Assembly (NCBI GenBank): GCA_025358985.1 | Contig: JANYHQ010000468.1 | Coordinates: 1-6,497, forward strand | Origin: Acidimicrobiales bacterium | GTDB taxonomy: Bacteria > Actinomycetota > Acidimicrobiia > Acidimicrobiales > JANYDT01 | Length of the DNA: 6,497 bases | Direction: 5' to 3' | Translations under genes and position numbers: made by a program | The notes under the pieces: generated by a model | The model's database searches: none | What the model was told of the DNA's origin: nothing | The model's input: the letters and a program-made list of their open reading frames with translations, nothing else | Shown: positions 1-6,497 of the stretch, piece after piece | Layout: every line of letters starts with the position of its first letter | Numbering within the stretch: position 1 is the stretch's first letter

Positions 1-772
1 AGTCACGGTTTACCACTAGTGCTGGGAAAAGAGGATCGGCAGGGTTGGCACTGTTTTTGGCATCGCGTTCGGCCCGTAAAAATGCCGTGGAAGACTTTGG
101 CGACGGAACTGCGGCGGGGTCAACATCACAGAGTTGGGAGTACTTCTCGGTGTTGGTGGTGGTCAGTGCAACGTTCACGGCATTGCCGTCGAGACGGGTG
201 GAGAATTGATCTCCGGCTTCCTTCGGTGAGCACGGACCGGCCACGGCCAACCAGAAGTTTTGCAGCTGTCCCGAGTCTGTCAAATACCCGGTACCAATCG
301 CATTTTCCCGCGAGCCGAGCGGAATACTGGATACATACTCGGCCGTAGCTTTGCGCTCTATTTCCCAGTTCGACCTGATGAGGCGACCAAAGAACGTCGG
401 CACATTCTTGTCACGGATGGTGACTACGAGGCGTTTGTTGTTCTTCGGAATACGAGAGGCCGCCACCTCGGTGTCTCCTGCATTGATGAACCCGTTTCGC
501 TTGGCGACATCATCGGCGATACGTCGCGCTTCGCTGAACTTCGGCATCCGGGTGACGCCGGCCAGCGCAGCGGAGTCGGCCGCTCTCTGAATCTGCACAC
601 CGCGGTAGTAGTAGTACGCAACGTCAACGGCCAAGGCCATGAACATCAACAAGACGGGCAGCAGAATGGCGGTCATCACCATCACGTAGCCGCGATCTTC
701 ACGGCAACGGACCACGATCCTTCCCATTCTGGTGAGCGGTGGCGTGGGGGACTCTGGCTCAGGTGTATTCAC
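1..772 (-). CDS. TadG-like Tad pilus assembly protein, 3' end cut by window edge
   Basis: The frame opens with GTG at 772-770 and stays open for 257 codons to the left edge, so the C-terminus is missing. Residues 1-28 are a Pro-rich then basic cytoplasmic leader ending in the DRG motif (26-28). Residues 29-51 form one hydrophobic helix (MTAILLPVLLMFMALAVDVA), followed by QRAADSAALAG at 62-72. This is the signature of the Tad N-terminal domain (PF13400 type) of TadG-like proteins, which are held in the cytoplasmic membrane and take part in Flp/Tad pilus assembly. Residues 73-150 look like the usual extracytoplasmic part (VTIRDKNVPTFFGRLI, then ATAEYV). The next stretch, IPLGSRENAIGTGYL and QNFWLAVAGPCSPKEAGD, also resembles actinobacterial TadG-like proteins as I remember them. 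The GTG overlaps the stop of the upstream tadE-like gene by 4 bases. An ATG at 727-725 (residue 16) is an alternative start, but neither start has a strong ribosome binding site. The family call is firm; the exact role is inferred. Confidence 0.88.
   Translation of the reverse strand, partial: MNTPEPESPTPPLTRMGRIVVRCREDRGYVMVMTAILLPVLLMFMALAVDVAYYYYRGVQIQRAADSAALAGVTRMPKFSEARRIADDVAKRNGFINAGDTEVAASRIPKNNKRLVVTIRDKNVPTFFGRLIRSNWEIERKATAEYVSSIPLGSRENAIGTGYLTDSGQLQNFWLAVAGPCSPKEAGDQFSTRLDGNAVNVALTTTNTEKYSQLCDVDPAAVPSPKSSTAFLRAERDAKNSANPADPLFPALVVNRD
769..772 (-). promoter_or_regulatory. GTGA start/stop overlap, TadE-like gene to TadG-like gene
   Basis: The GTG proposed for the TadG-like gene (772-770) overlaps the TGA of the TadE-like gene (771-769). 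The nearest purine-rich stretch is AGTAGGG about six bases upstream, a weak ribosome binding site. The same 4-base overlap seen at the previous junction supports this GTG over the internal ATG at 727. Confidence 0.65.
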
Positions 773-1548
773 TTTGTGGCCCTACTCGGCTCGATACGGA
801 CAATTCCCGTGTTTCGGATGATTCTGGGCTTGGTGTTGGTACCGAGTTGGGGAAACAGACCGGTGATACTGCGGTGGCTGCTCTGGACGTACACGCCCAC
901 AAAGTCTTGCGGCCCGGATAGGTAGGCAACGCGGTATCGACCAGGCCAGAATCGGTCAAGGCTGAACTCAGGAACGGGCGCAATGGCCTTGTCTCGGTCG
1001 TATTTCCAGTTGGGAATGTTCGGCAGGCTGAACATTCGTGGGTAATAGACGTTGCATGCAGTCTGAATCGGCGGGGCCGATGGGGCTCCCCACGGATAGT
1101 TCTCCACGGTGAGTCCGGGATCCGAAACGAACAGACCCACGGGGTTGGTGTCAACGTCGGACTGACGCGCGGTGGCCAAGGTGGTACAAGCCACAGGTAT
1201 CTTGTCCTTGAGGTTCTTGGCTTTGTACACGATGACATAATCGAGTTTGTCGCCCAAGTTCTTGAGGGAATTGCGCATCGAGCGGATGGTGTCGTAGTCC
1301 GCATTGTCTCCGTCGCCCACAATTGACTCCAGCCGGACGCCCTCCGAAGCGGCGTTCTTGCCGGATGACCACTCGAAGAACATCGGTCCGAACTCCATGA
1401 TCATGAAGATGATGGTGATGAATGGAAGTGTGACCAAGGCCGCTTCTACGACAGTGGCGCCGCGTTCGTTGCGGTCGAGTCGTCGCAGAAACCGTCGACT
1501 TCGACCGAGCTTGGGGTGCTCTGGCATGGCGCGTGTCTCTCGGTTCAT
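769..1548 (-). CDS. TadE-like pseudopilin (Tad pilus assembly)
   Basis: Complete gene of 259 residues. A basic leader (residues 16-29, rich in Arg) precedes GATVVEAALVTLPFITIIFM at 30-49. This is a TadE-type (PF07811) N-terminus: a Gly followed by Glu at +5 (G30, E35) at the head of a single hydrophobic helix to about residue 54, as in pseudopilins processed by a prepilin peptidase. The rest would lie outside the membrane. It contains VIVYK, a CNVY motif, a FWPGRYR segment, and VGVYVQSSHRSITGLF near the C-terminus, ending in RIEPSRATK. TadE-like proteins are minor pilin-like parts of the Flp/Tad pilus. The ATG at 1548-1546 overlaps the stop of the giant upstream gene (ATGA). A second ATG at 1527-1525 (residue 8) has GAGAG upstream and could be the real start. 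The C-terminal two thirds are paralogous to the start of the giant gene, with a loop about 30-40 residues longer between the two conserved cysteines. Confidence 0.9.
   Translation of the reverse strand: MNRETRAMPEHPKLGRSRRFLRRLDRNERGATVVEAALVTLPFITIIFMIMEFGPMFFEWSSGKNAASEGVRLESIVGDGDNADYDTIRSMRNSLKNLGDKLDYVIVYKAKNLKDKIPVACTTLATARQSDVDTNPVGLFVSDPGLTVENYPWGAPSAPPIQTACNVYYPRMFSLPNIPNWKYDRDKAIAPVPEFSLDRFWPGRYRVAYLSGPQDFVGVYVQSSHRSITGLFPQLGTNTKPRIIRNTGIVRIEPSRATK
1387..1461 (-). other. Pseudopilin processing site and membrane helix in the TadE-like protein
   Basis: Residues 30-54 of the TadE-like protein: Gly30 preceded by charged residues (RNER), then ATVVE with Glu at +5, then an unbroken hydrophobic run to MEFG. 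This fits cleavage after Gly30 by a TadV-type prepilin peptidase, as established for TadE and TadF in Aggregatibacter. The peptidase gene is not in this window. Confidence 0.6.
1545..1548 (-). promoter_or_regulatory. ATGA start/stop overlap, giant gene to TadE-like gene
   Basis: The TGA ending the giant gene (1547-1545) shares two bases with the ATG of the TadE-like gene (1548-1546). Only a weak GGA lies just upstream. This arrangement usually means the downstream gene is translated by ribosomes finishing the upstream one, and rules out a separate promoter at the junction itself. Confidence 0.7.
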
Positions 1549-4500
1549 GTTCCGTCGGAGGGGGGAAGGGTGGTGGTGGCCGGTGGTGCGGTGATGGTGT
1601 CGGTATCGGTGGCGGAATTGTTGTTGGTGTTGTCACCTATGGGCTTGGTGACAGTGGCGGTATTCACCAGAGATCCGGTGGCTGCGGGACTCAACGTCCC
1701 CTTGAGAATGAACGTCACCGAGCTACCGCCAGGTAGCGACATGGTCTGATTGATATTGCCGCTGCCCGAGGAGGCGGGGCACGTTGCGCCACCCGTTGCC
1801 GAACAGGTCCATGTGACTCCGCTCAGCGATGTGGGAGCGGTATCGGCGATCACGGCACTGGCCACTGCGATGCCGCTGGTGTTGCTGGCCGTGATCGAGT
1901 ACGTGACCACACTGCCCGCCGCGACTGACGACACACCGTTGGTCTTGGTGATCGACAGATCAGGGCCGTTGATGGTGTCGGTATCGGTGGCTGAGTTGTT
2001 TCCCGTGTTGCTGTCGGTGACGCCGCTAGGAGTGGCCACCGCTGCGGCATTCACGAGGTTTCCGGTGGCGGCAGCGGAGAGGGTGCCTTTCAGGGTGTAG
2101 GTGGCCGTGCCCCCATTGGGCAGGTTCACGGTCTGGTTGATGCTGCCACTGCCCGATGCGGAGCAGCTGGCGCCGCCGGCGGCAACGCACGTCCACGTGA
2201 CGCCGGTGAGCGATGCACTGACAGAGTCGGTGACAGTGGCTCCAGTGACGTTGGACGGGCCGTTGTTGCGTGCCACGATCGTGTACGTCACGAGTTGGCC
2301 GGCATTGACCACCGTGACTCCGTCGGTCTTGGTAATTGCAAGGTCAGGGCCGTTGATGGTGTCGGTGTCAGTGGCTGAGTTGTTTGCCGTATTGCTGTCC
2401 GTCATGCCTGACGGAGTAGCCACGGTGGCAATGTTGGTAACCGAACCTGTGGCAGTCGGGTTCACCGTGCCCTTCAGCGTGTATGTGAGCTGGCCGCCGT
2501 TGGGCAGGGTGGCTACGGCATTGATCGAGTTGCTGCCACTCGCTGATGGGCACGACGCTCCTCCGCTCGAACTGCAGGTCCAGGTGACACTGGTAAGCGA
2601 GGCGGGTGGATTGTCGACGATCACTGCGCCCGTGACGGGGCCGGGGCCGTTGTTCGTAGCGACCACCGTGTAGGTCACCAGCGAGCCACCGTTGACGGTG
2701 GTGATGCCGTCGGTCTTGGTGATGGCCAGATCGGGCGACGTGATGGTGTCGCTGTCCGTAGCTGAGTTGTTGGACCCGTTCGGATCTGTGAGACCCGAGG
2801 GATTGGCGACGTTGGCCGTGTTGTCAATTGTTCCCGTTGCCCCGGCACTCACGGTGCCATTGACGGTGTACGTGAGGGTGCCGCTCACTGGAATGACACC
2901 ACTCGTGACGTTGATGTTTCCACCGCCCGAAGATGTGGGGCAGGTGGCCCCTCCGCCTCCGACACATGTCCACGTGACGCCCGTGAACGTGGCTGGCATG
3001 GTGTCGGTGATGATCGCACCGCTGACATCGACCGGACCGTTGTTCTTGGCCACGATGGTGTAGGCGTTCGTCTGGCCGGGGCTCACGGCGGTCTTGCCGT
3101 CACTCTTGGTCACTGACATGTCTGGACCCACGATGGGGTTGGTGACGGTGGCGGAATTGTTTCCCGTATTCGAGTCGGTGTACGTGGCTGGAATGCCGAG
3201 CGTGGCGGTGTTGCTGAGGGTGCCGGGCACGGCTGCTGTTGCGGAGACCGTTCCCTTCAGGGTGTACGTGATGATGCCGCCCTTGGGAAGCGTCACGATC
3301 TGGCTGATGCTGCCGCTGCCACTCGCTACCGGGCACGTTGCGCCGCCCGATGCCGAGCAGGTCCAGGTGACACTGGTGAGGTCGGCCGACACGGTGTCTT
3401 GCACGGTGGCACCAACCACGGTTCCTGACGTGTCGTTGCGAGCGGCGATTGTGTATGTCATCAGCGTTCCGCGACCCACGTTGCCCGACGGCGAACGGCT
3501 CTTCGTGATGCGAGGGTCAGGGTTTACGATGGTGGTGGTGACGGGGGGTGTGGTGTTGTTGGTGGTATCGCGATCCGTTACACCAGTTGGCGGCGCCACG
3601 GAGGCGACGTTGCTGATGGTGCCGGTGGCATTGGCGGCCACGGTGCCGGTGATGGTGATGGTGACGGAGCCGCCCGCCGGAAGGTTGGCGTAAGCGACGA
3701 CGGCGTTGCTGCCCGAGCCGCTGGTGGGCGCCACACACGTGCCCGCAGGTGATCCGCCGGGAGTACAGGTCCAGCTGATGTTGGTGACAGCGGCCGGTAC
3801 GCTGTCGGTGATCTTGGCATTCGTGACTGCCGCCGGGCCGTTATTGCTGGCGACGATGGTGTATGTAAGCACCGTGCCCGGTCCGACATTGCTGGTGGGG
3901 CTGACGGCCTTGGTCACCACCAGGTCCGGGTCCTGTACGTCAACCGTTATCGACGAGGTGTTGTTCACTACGTTCGTTTCCACGATCCCGACCGGAGCGG
4001 TGATCGTGGCAGTGTTGGTGAACACGCCGCTCAGCGCAGCGGCCGAGACCGTGGCGTTGACGGTGAACGTCACCTGGGTATTGGCATTAATGTCCACAAG
4101 AGCGTTGGCAATACTTCCCGAACCCGATGCGGGGCATGCGTCACCGGCCGGTGCCGAACATGTCCAGTTGAACGAGGAAATCTGGACGGGCATGAGATCG
4201 TTCACCTTGGCGCCGACGACGTCGGTGGGGCCGTTGTTGCGCGCCACCAGGGTGTAGGTGATTATCTGGCCGCGGGCGGCGGTTGAGTCATTCACCGTCT
4301 TGAGGATTTGAAGATCCGGGTACACGATGTTGTTGGTGACCGAGACCGACTTCGTGGCACCGGTGAGATTGGCTCCAGGGAGACTGACAGTTGCCGTGTT
4401 CACCACTTTCAACGTTGCATCGGGAGCATTGGACACCGTGCCGGTCACCACGTACTTGGCCTGCTGGCCATTTTTCAAGTTGACGGTGTCGTTGATGGCG

Positions 4501-6497
4501 CCGGTGCCAGTGGCACTCGGACACGCCGCGGTAGGACCGACCAAGGTACAGGTCCATCCGGTGACGGTGAAGTTGGTGGGGACGTTGTCGACGACTCTGG
4601 TTCCGTCGGCATCACCGGGACCGTTGTTGATGGCGAGGACTGTGTAGGTGATGGTTTGGCCGCGACCCACGTTTCCGGCCGGCGAGTTGGTCTTGGTCAC
4701 GGTGAGGTCGAGTGGTGAGATGGTGGCATCTGCGCTGTCAGTGTTGTCCGCCGGGTTGTCGTCCACGAAAGGAGCGGGCACAGACACGTTGGCGCTGTTC
4801 AGCAATGGACCACTGGCCGACACCGGCAGGCGCCCCCGGATGGTGTACACGAGGCTGCTCGATACGGGAAGGTTCACGGTCTGAAGTAGGTCGCCAGTGC
4901 CGCTACCGACGGGGCACACGGCAGTACCGCTGCCAGGAACACACGTCCATGTGACTCCAGAGAGAATGGCAGCAACGTCGTCGGTCACGACGGCGCCGGT
5001 GATGGTGACACCTCCGATGTTCTTCGGTGTCACCGTATAGACCACCTCGCCACCAGCGGGGGCCACGCCTCCAACGAGATCCTTGGTCATCATCAAATTG
5101 GGCTTGGCGATGATGTCGTCATCGGTGGCGCTGTTGTCGGTGAGGCCAGGAGGGTTGGGCTCGGTGAGTACAGGCGGAGCCGTGATGGTGGCGGTGTTGA
5201 CGAGATTGCCGGTGGCGGTTGGCGACAGGTCGCCTTCCACGGTCAACGTGGCGGTGGCGTTGGCGGGCAGGTTCACCACAGAGGTGATGAGTTGCGCAGC
5301 GTTCATGGTGGTGGACACGCACGTGCCCCCGACACTGGTGCATGTGAACGTGACGCTGGTCAACTTGGCGGGTACCGGATCGGTGATGACTGCGCCGTTT
5401 ATGGTTCCGTCCGGCCCGGTGTTCGTGGCGACAATGTTGTATTTCACGTGCTGGCCGGGGATTACCCCTGCAGACGGTGGAACGTCTTCTTTGGTGATCT
5501 TCAGGTTGGGCTGTAGGACGTCGTTGGTATCCGTGGCGGCATTGTTCGCAGGGGTCGCTTCGAGGGCCGCGAGCCCTGCAGGCATTCTCACTTCCGCCTT
5601 GTAGATGAGCTTGGGGTTGCCAGCCGGCACGTAATAGTTCGGCTTCGCCGCCCCCTGAACCGTGAAGCGGACATTGCCGCCCTTGGGGATTGTTATGTCT
5701 CCCAGGAGTTTGCCAGTGCCACTTGCGGCGTAACACGTTGAACCGGCCGATGCCGCACAGGTCCAACTGCCGACGATCAAGCCGGGCGGGGCGAAGTCTT
5801 CGAACTCGGCACCCTCCACTTTGTTCTCGCCGACGTTGGAAACGGTGATCTGGTACGTGATGGGGTCACCGGGCATGATCTGGGTGACGCCATCGGTGAT
5901 GGTCGTCACGAGATCGTAGGGAGGCGGAACGCTTGGATCAGCGGGAACGCCGACACTGCCCGGTGAGTTGTCGTCTGGATGCGGCTCGAGTGCAAACAAC
6001 GACCACTGATTCACCTGGCGACCCGCCCCGAACAGCCCAGTGAGATACGAATGCCGTAGCTCCACATACACTCCGACATATGACGGGAACCGCACGTTGC
6101 GTGAGCGGGACCCAACCTTCACTGGGCAGAAATAGTTAGACAACCCAGTGCCACAATCGGGGGCGGCACCCGTGAGTCCGTTCTTGGCGAACGTGTCCTT
6201 GAGCTGCGTGATGTTGTCGCTTCCGTCGGCGTTTTCGAACGCGTCAAGATTCTTCAGGAGGTTCACGCCTGCGGTGGCGGGTGCCAACCGTTGGAAGACC
6301 GTGTTTTTGTCATACACGTTGCACTGGTCATTGATCGGTGTGCCTCCCGCGCATGTACCGGTATGAGGCTTTGGGGTGTTGTAACCCGGAACCACACCAT
6401 CGCCAGCCACTTGCGAGGCGCCACTAATTTTGTAGACGACAACTCTCTCTACTTCGTTCCAGTAGCCACCCAGCCCGGCCTGGGTGGCACGGAGAAT
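1545..6497 (-). CDS. Giant TadE-like/DUF11-repeat fusion protein, 5' end outside window
   Basis: The frame is open from the right edge to TGA at 1547-1545, giving 1,650 visible residues. A GTG at 6410-6408 is in frame, but 29 codons upstream of it are also coding and match the neighbouring TadE-like protein (RVVVYK versus YVIVYK). It is therefore not the start; by that alignment about 85 N-terminal residues, including the membrane helix, lie outside. The layout is: TadE-like extracytoplasmic domain (6497 to about 5982; QCNVY, FCPV, VGVYVELRHSYLTGLF, FALEP), a short Pro/Asp linker (5981-5922), eleven DUF11-type Ig-like repeats (5921-1590), and a 14-residue Pro/Thr tail. Each repeat starts with PDLxITK or a variant and ends near NNSATDTDT. 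There is no LPXTG motif, Lys-rich tail or C-terminal helix, so anchoring should be by the N-terminal pilin-type helix. The protein is rich in Thr, Ser, Asn and Asp and poor in Lys. DUF11 repeats are typical of surface proteins. A role as a pilus-linked stalk or adhesin is inference. Confidence 0.9.
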   Translation of the reverse strand: MLRATQAGLGGYWNEVERVVVYKISGASQVAGDGVVPGYNTPKPHTGTCAGGTPINDQCNVYDKNTVFQRLAPATAGVNLLKNLDAFENADGSDNITQLKDTFAKNGLTGAAPDCGTGLSNYFCPVKVGSRSRNVRFPSYVGVYVELRHSYLTGLFGAGRQVNQWSLFALEPHPDDNSPGSVGVPADPSVPPPYDLVTTITDGVTQIMPGDPITYQITVSNVGENKVEGAEFEDFAPPGLIVGSWTCAASAGSTCYAASGTGKLLGDITIPKGGNVRFTVQGAAKPNYYVPAGNPKLIYKAEVRMPAGLAALEATPANNAATDTNDVLQPNLKITKEDVPPSAGVIPGQHVKYNIVATNTGPDGTINGAVITDPVPAKLTSVTFTCTSVGGTCVSTTMNAAQLITSVVNLPANATATLTVEGDLSPTATGNLVNTATITAPPVLTEPNPPGLTDNSATDDDIIAKPNLMMTKDLVGGVAPAGGEVVYTVTPKNIGGVTITGAVVTDDVAAILSGVTWTCVPGSGTAVCPVGSGTGDLLQTVNLPVSSSLVYTIRGRLPVSASGPLLNSANVSVPAPFVDDNPADNTDSADATISPLDLTVTKTNSPAGNVGRGQTITYTVLAINNGPGDADGTRVVDNVPTNFTVTGWTCTLVGPTAACPSATGTGAINDTVNLKNGQQAKYVVTGTVSNAPDATLKVVNTATVSLPGANLTGATKSVSVTNNIVYPDLQILKTVNDSTAARGQIITYTLVARNNGPTDVVGAKVNDLMPVQISSFNWTCSAPAGDACPASGSGSIANALVDINANTQVTFTVNATVSAAALSGVFTNTATITAPVGIVETNVVNNTSSITVDVQDPDLVVTKAVSPTSNVGPGTVLTYTIVASNNGPAAVTNAKITDSVPAAVTNISWTCTPGGSPAGTCVAPTSGSGSNAVVAYANLPAGGSVTITITGTVAANATGTISNVASVAPPTGVTDRDTTNNTTPPVTTTIVNPDPRITKSRSPSGNVGRGTLMTYTIAARNDTSGTVVGATVQDTVSADLTSVTWTCSASGGATCPVASGSGSISQIVTLPKGGIITYTLKGTVSATAAVPGTLSNTATLGIPATYTDSNTGNNSATVTNPIVGPDMSVTKSDGKTAVSPGQTNAYTIVAKNNGPVDVSGAIITDTMPATFTGVTWTCVGGGGATCPTSSGGGNINVTSGVIPVSGTLTYTVNGTVSAGATGTIDNTANVANPSGLTDPNGSNNSATDSDTITSPDLAITKTDGITTVNGGSLVTYTVVATNNGPGPVTGAVIVDNPPASLTSVTWTCSSSGGASCPSASGSNSINAVATLPNGGQLTYTLKGTVNPTATGSVTNIATVATPSGMTDSNTANNSATDTDTINGPDLAITKTDGVTVVNAGQLVTYTIVARNNGPSNVTGATVTDSVSASLTGVTWTCVAAGGASCSASGSGSINQTVNLPNGGTATYTLKGTLSAAATGNLVNAAAVATPSGVTDSNTGNNSATDTDTINGPDLSITKTNGVSSVAAGSVVTYSITASNTSGIAVASAVIADTAPTSLSGVTWTCSATGGATCPASSGSGNINQTMSLPGGSSVTFILKGTLSPAATGSLVNTATVTKPIGDNTNNNSATDTDTITAPPATTTLPPSDGT
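1590..2735 (-). repeat. Recently duplicated part of the repeat array (R9-R11)
   Basis: The last three units keep similarity at DNA level. The 20-base plus-strand string gggccgttgatggtgtcggt occurs at 1963 and again at 2347, exactly 384 bases (128 codons) apart. The flanking bases continue to match for about 20 more positions with two mismatches. A diverged copy of the same string is at about 1586 and another at about 2733. At protein level R9 and R10 are roughly 70% identical by eye, with identical ends (NNSATDTDTING). R1-R6 match these units mainly at the framework positions. Confidence 0.75.
1590..5921 (-). repeat. Eleven tandem DUF11-type repeats (in-frame, 375-411 bp each)
   Basis: Repeat units, each taken from its PDL-type start, are: R1 5921-5511 (137 residues), R2 5510-5103 (136), R3 5102-4716 (129), R4 4715-4320 (132), R5 4319-3930 (130), R6 3929-3522 (136), R7 3521-3126 (132), R8 3125-2736 (130), R9 2735-2349 (129), R10 2348-1965 (128), R11 1964-1590 (125). 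The common pattern is P-D/N-L-x-I-T-K, then G-x-x-V-T-Y-T-I-x-A-x-N-N-G-P, G-A-x-V-x-D, W-T-C-x(6-9)-C, a Gly/Ser loop, L-P-x-G-x-x-x-T-Y-T-L-x-G-T, T-G-x-x-x-N-T-A-x-V, and a closing D-x-N-x-x-N-N-S-A-T-D. This is the DUF11/TIGR01451 pattern, expected to fold as a beta-sandwich. R1 is the most divergent at its start (YDLVTTITDG). R11 lacks the NNGP turn (NTSG), and R7 has NDTSG. Confidence 0.92.
5982..6497 (-). other. TadE-like domain region of the giant fusion protein (partial)
   Basis: This 172-residue stretch precedes the repeats. It aligns by eye with residues of about 87-255 of the adjacent TadE-like protein: ILRATQAGL with TIRSMRNSL, VVVYK with VIVYK, QCNVY with ACNVY, YVGVYVELRHSYLTGLF with FVGVYVQSSHRSITGLF, and ALEP with RIEP. 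It has four cysteines (TC, QC, DC, FC), two of them in positions like those of the paralogue. The neighbouring protein ends eight residues after the equivalent of the LEP motif, so the repeats have been added at the natural end of the TadE domain. Confidence 0.82.

Noticed and set aside
260..925. 221-residue plus-strand frame
   Set aside because: It runs antisense through the TadG-like gene and into the end of the TadE-like gene, both of which have clear domain signatures. Its translation shows no recognisable motif.
1545..1590. TTTLPPSDGT tail as a sortase sorting signal
   Set aside because: There is no hydrophobic segment or basic tail after it; the protein ends four residues after the prolines.
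759..1636. Other minus-strand frames at 759-1322 and 1151-1636
   Set aside because: They are frame-shifted copies of the TadE-like gene and the 3' end of the giant gene. Their Pro/Arg/His-rich composition is typical of out-of-frame reading in G+C-rich DNA.
1750..5604. Series of long plus-strand open frames (for example 2101-2673, 3094-3693, 3706-4257) with similar Val/Pro/Leu-rich translations
   Set aside because: They lie antisense to the DUF11 repeats, and their periodic similarity is the mirror of the repeat codons. They recognise no family, and the minus-strand frame is clearly coding.
1548..5921. CRISPR or non-coding tandem repeat explanation for the periodic DNA
   Set aside because: The period is 375-411 bases, always a multiple of three, and conservation follows amino-acid motifs in one open frame.
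6408..6410. GTG as the start codon of the giant gene
   Set aside because: The 29 in-frame codons upstream to the window edge contain no stop and match the paralogous TadE-like protein, so this Val codon is internal.

Overview
The window lies inside a three-gene operon on the minus strand that encodes envelope-anchored Tad (Flp/type IVc) pilus-assembly proteins. It has essentially no non-coding DNA. In transcription order (right to left) the genes are: (1) a giant gene, open at the right edge, whose start is a TadE-like pilin-type domain followed by eleven tandem DUF11 (TIGR01451/PF01345-type) Ig-like repeats; (2) a normal-sized TadE-like pseudopilin of 259 residues; (3) a TadG-like protein (Tad N-terminal domain) that starts at 772 and runs off the left edge. 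Each junction is a 4-base start/stop overlap (ATGA at 1545-1548, GTGA at 769-772), so the three are very probably co-transcribed and translationally coupled.

The most interesting point is the first gene. The part upstream of its repeats aligns by eye with the C-terminal two thirds of the neighbouring TadE-like protein: VVVYK versus VIVYK, CNVY in both, VGVYV...H...TGLF in both, and a final LEP versus IEP. The two genes therefore look like tandem paralogues. One ends right after the TadE domain; the other continues into about 1,450 residues of repeats. The result would be a membrane-anchored pseudopilin carrying a long disulfide-stapled stalk, with no sortase motif or C-terminal membrane helix. 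I suggest a pilus-associated adhesin or surface stalk; this is inference.

The repeats are 125-137 residues long, each with one WTC-x(6-9)-C pair. The C-terminal ones (about 9-11) are much more alike than the N-terminal ones, which suggests growth of the array by recent duplication at its 3' end.

Tandem TadE/TadE/TadG genes with 'CNVY', 'VGVYV..H..TGLF' and 'FWP' signatures, GTG starts and moderately high G+C suggest an actinobacterium, possibly of the Acidimicrobiia (Ilumatobacter-like). That assignment is from recollection of such proteins and is low confidence. No RNA genes, mobile elements, CRISPR, promoters or terminators were seen. The plus strand carries only antisense shadow frames.
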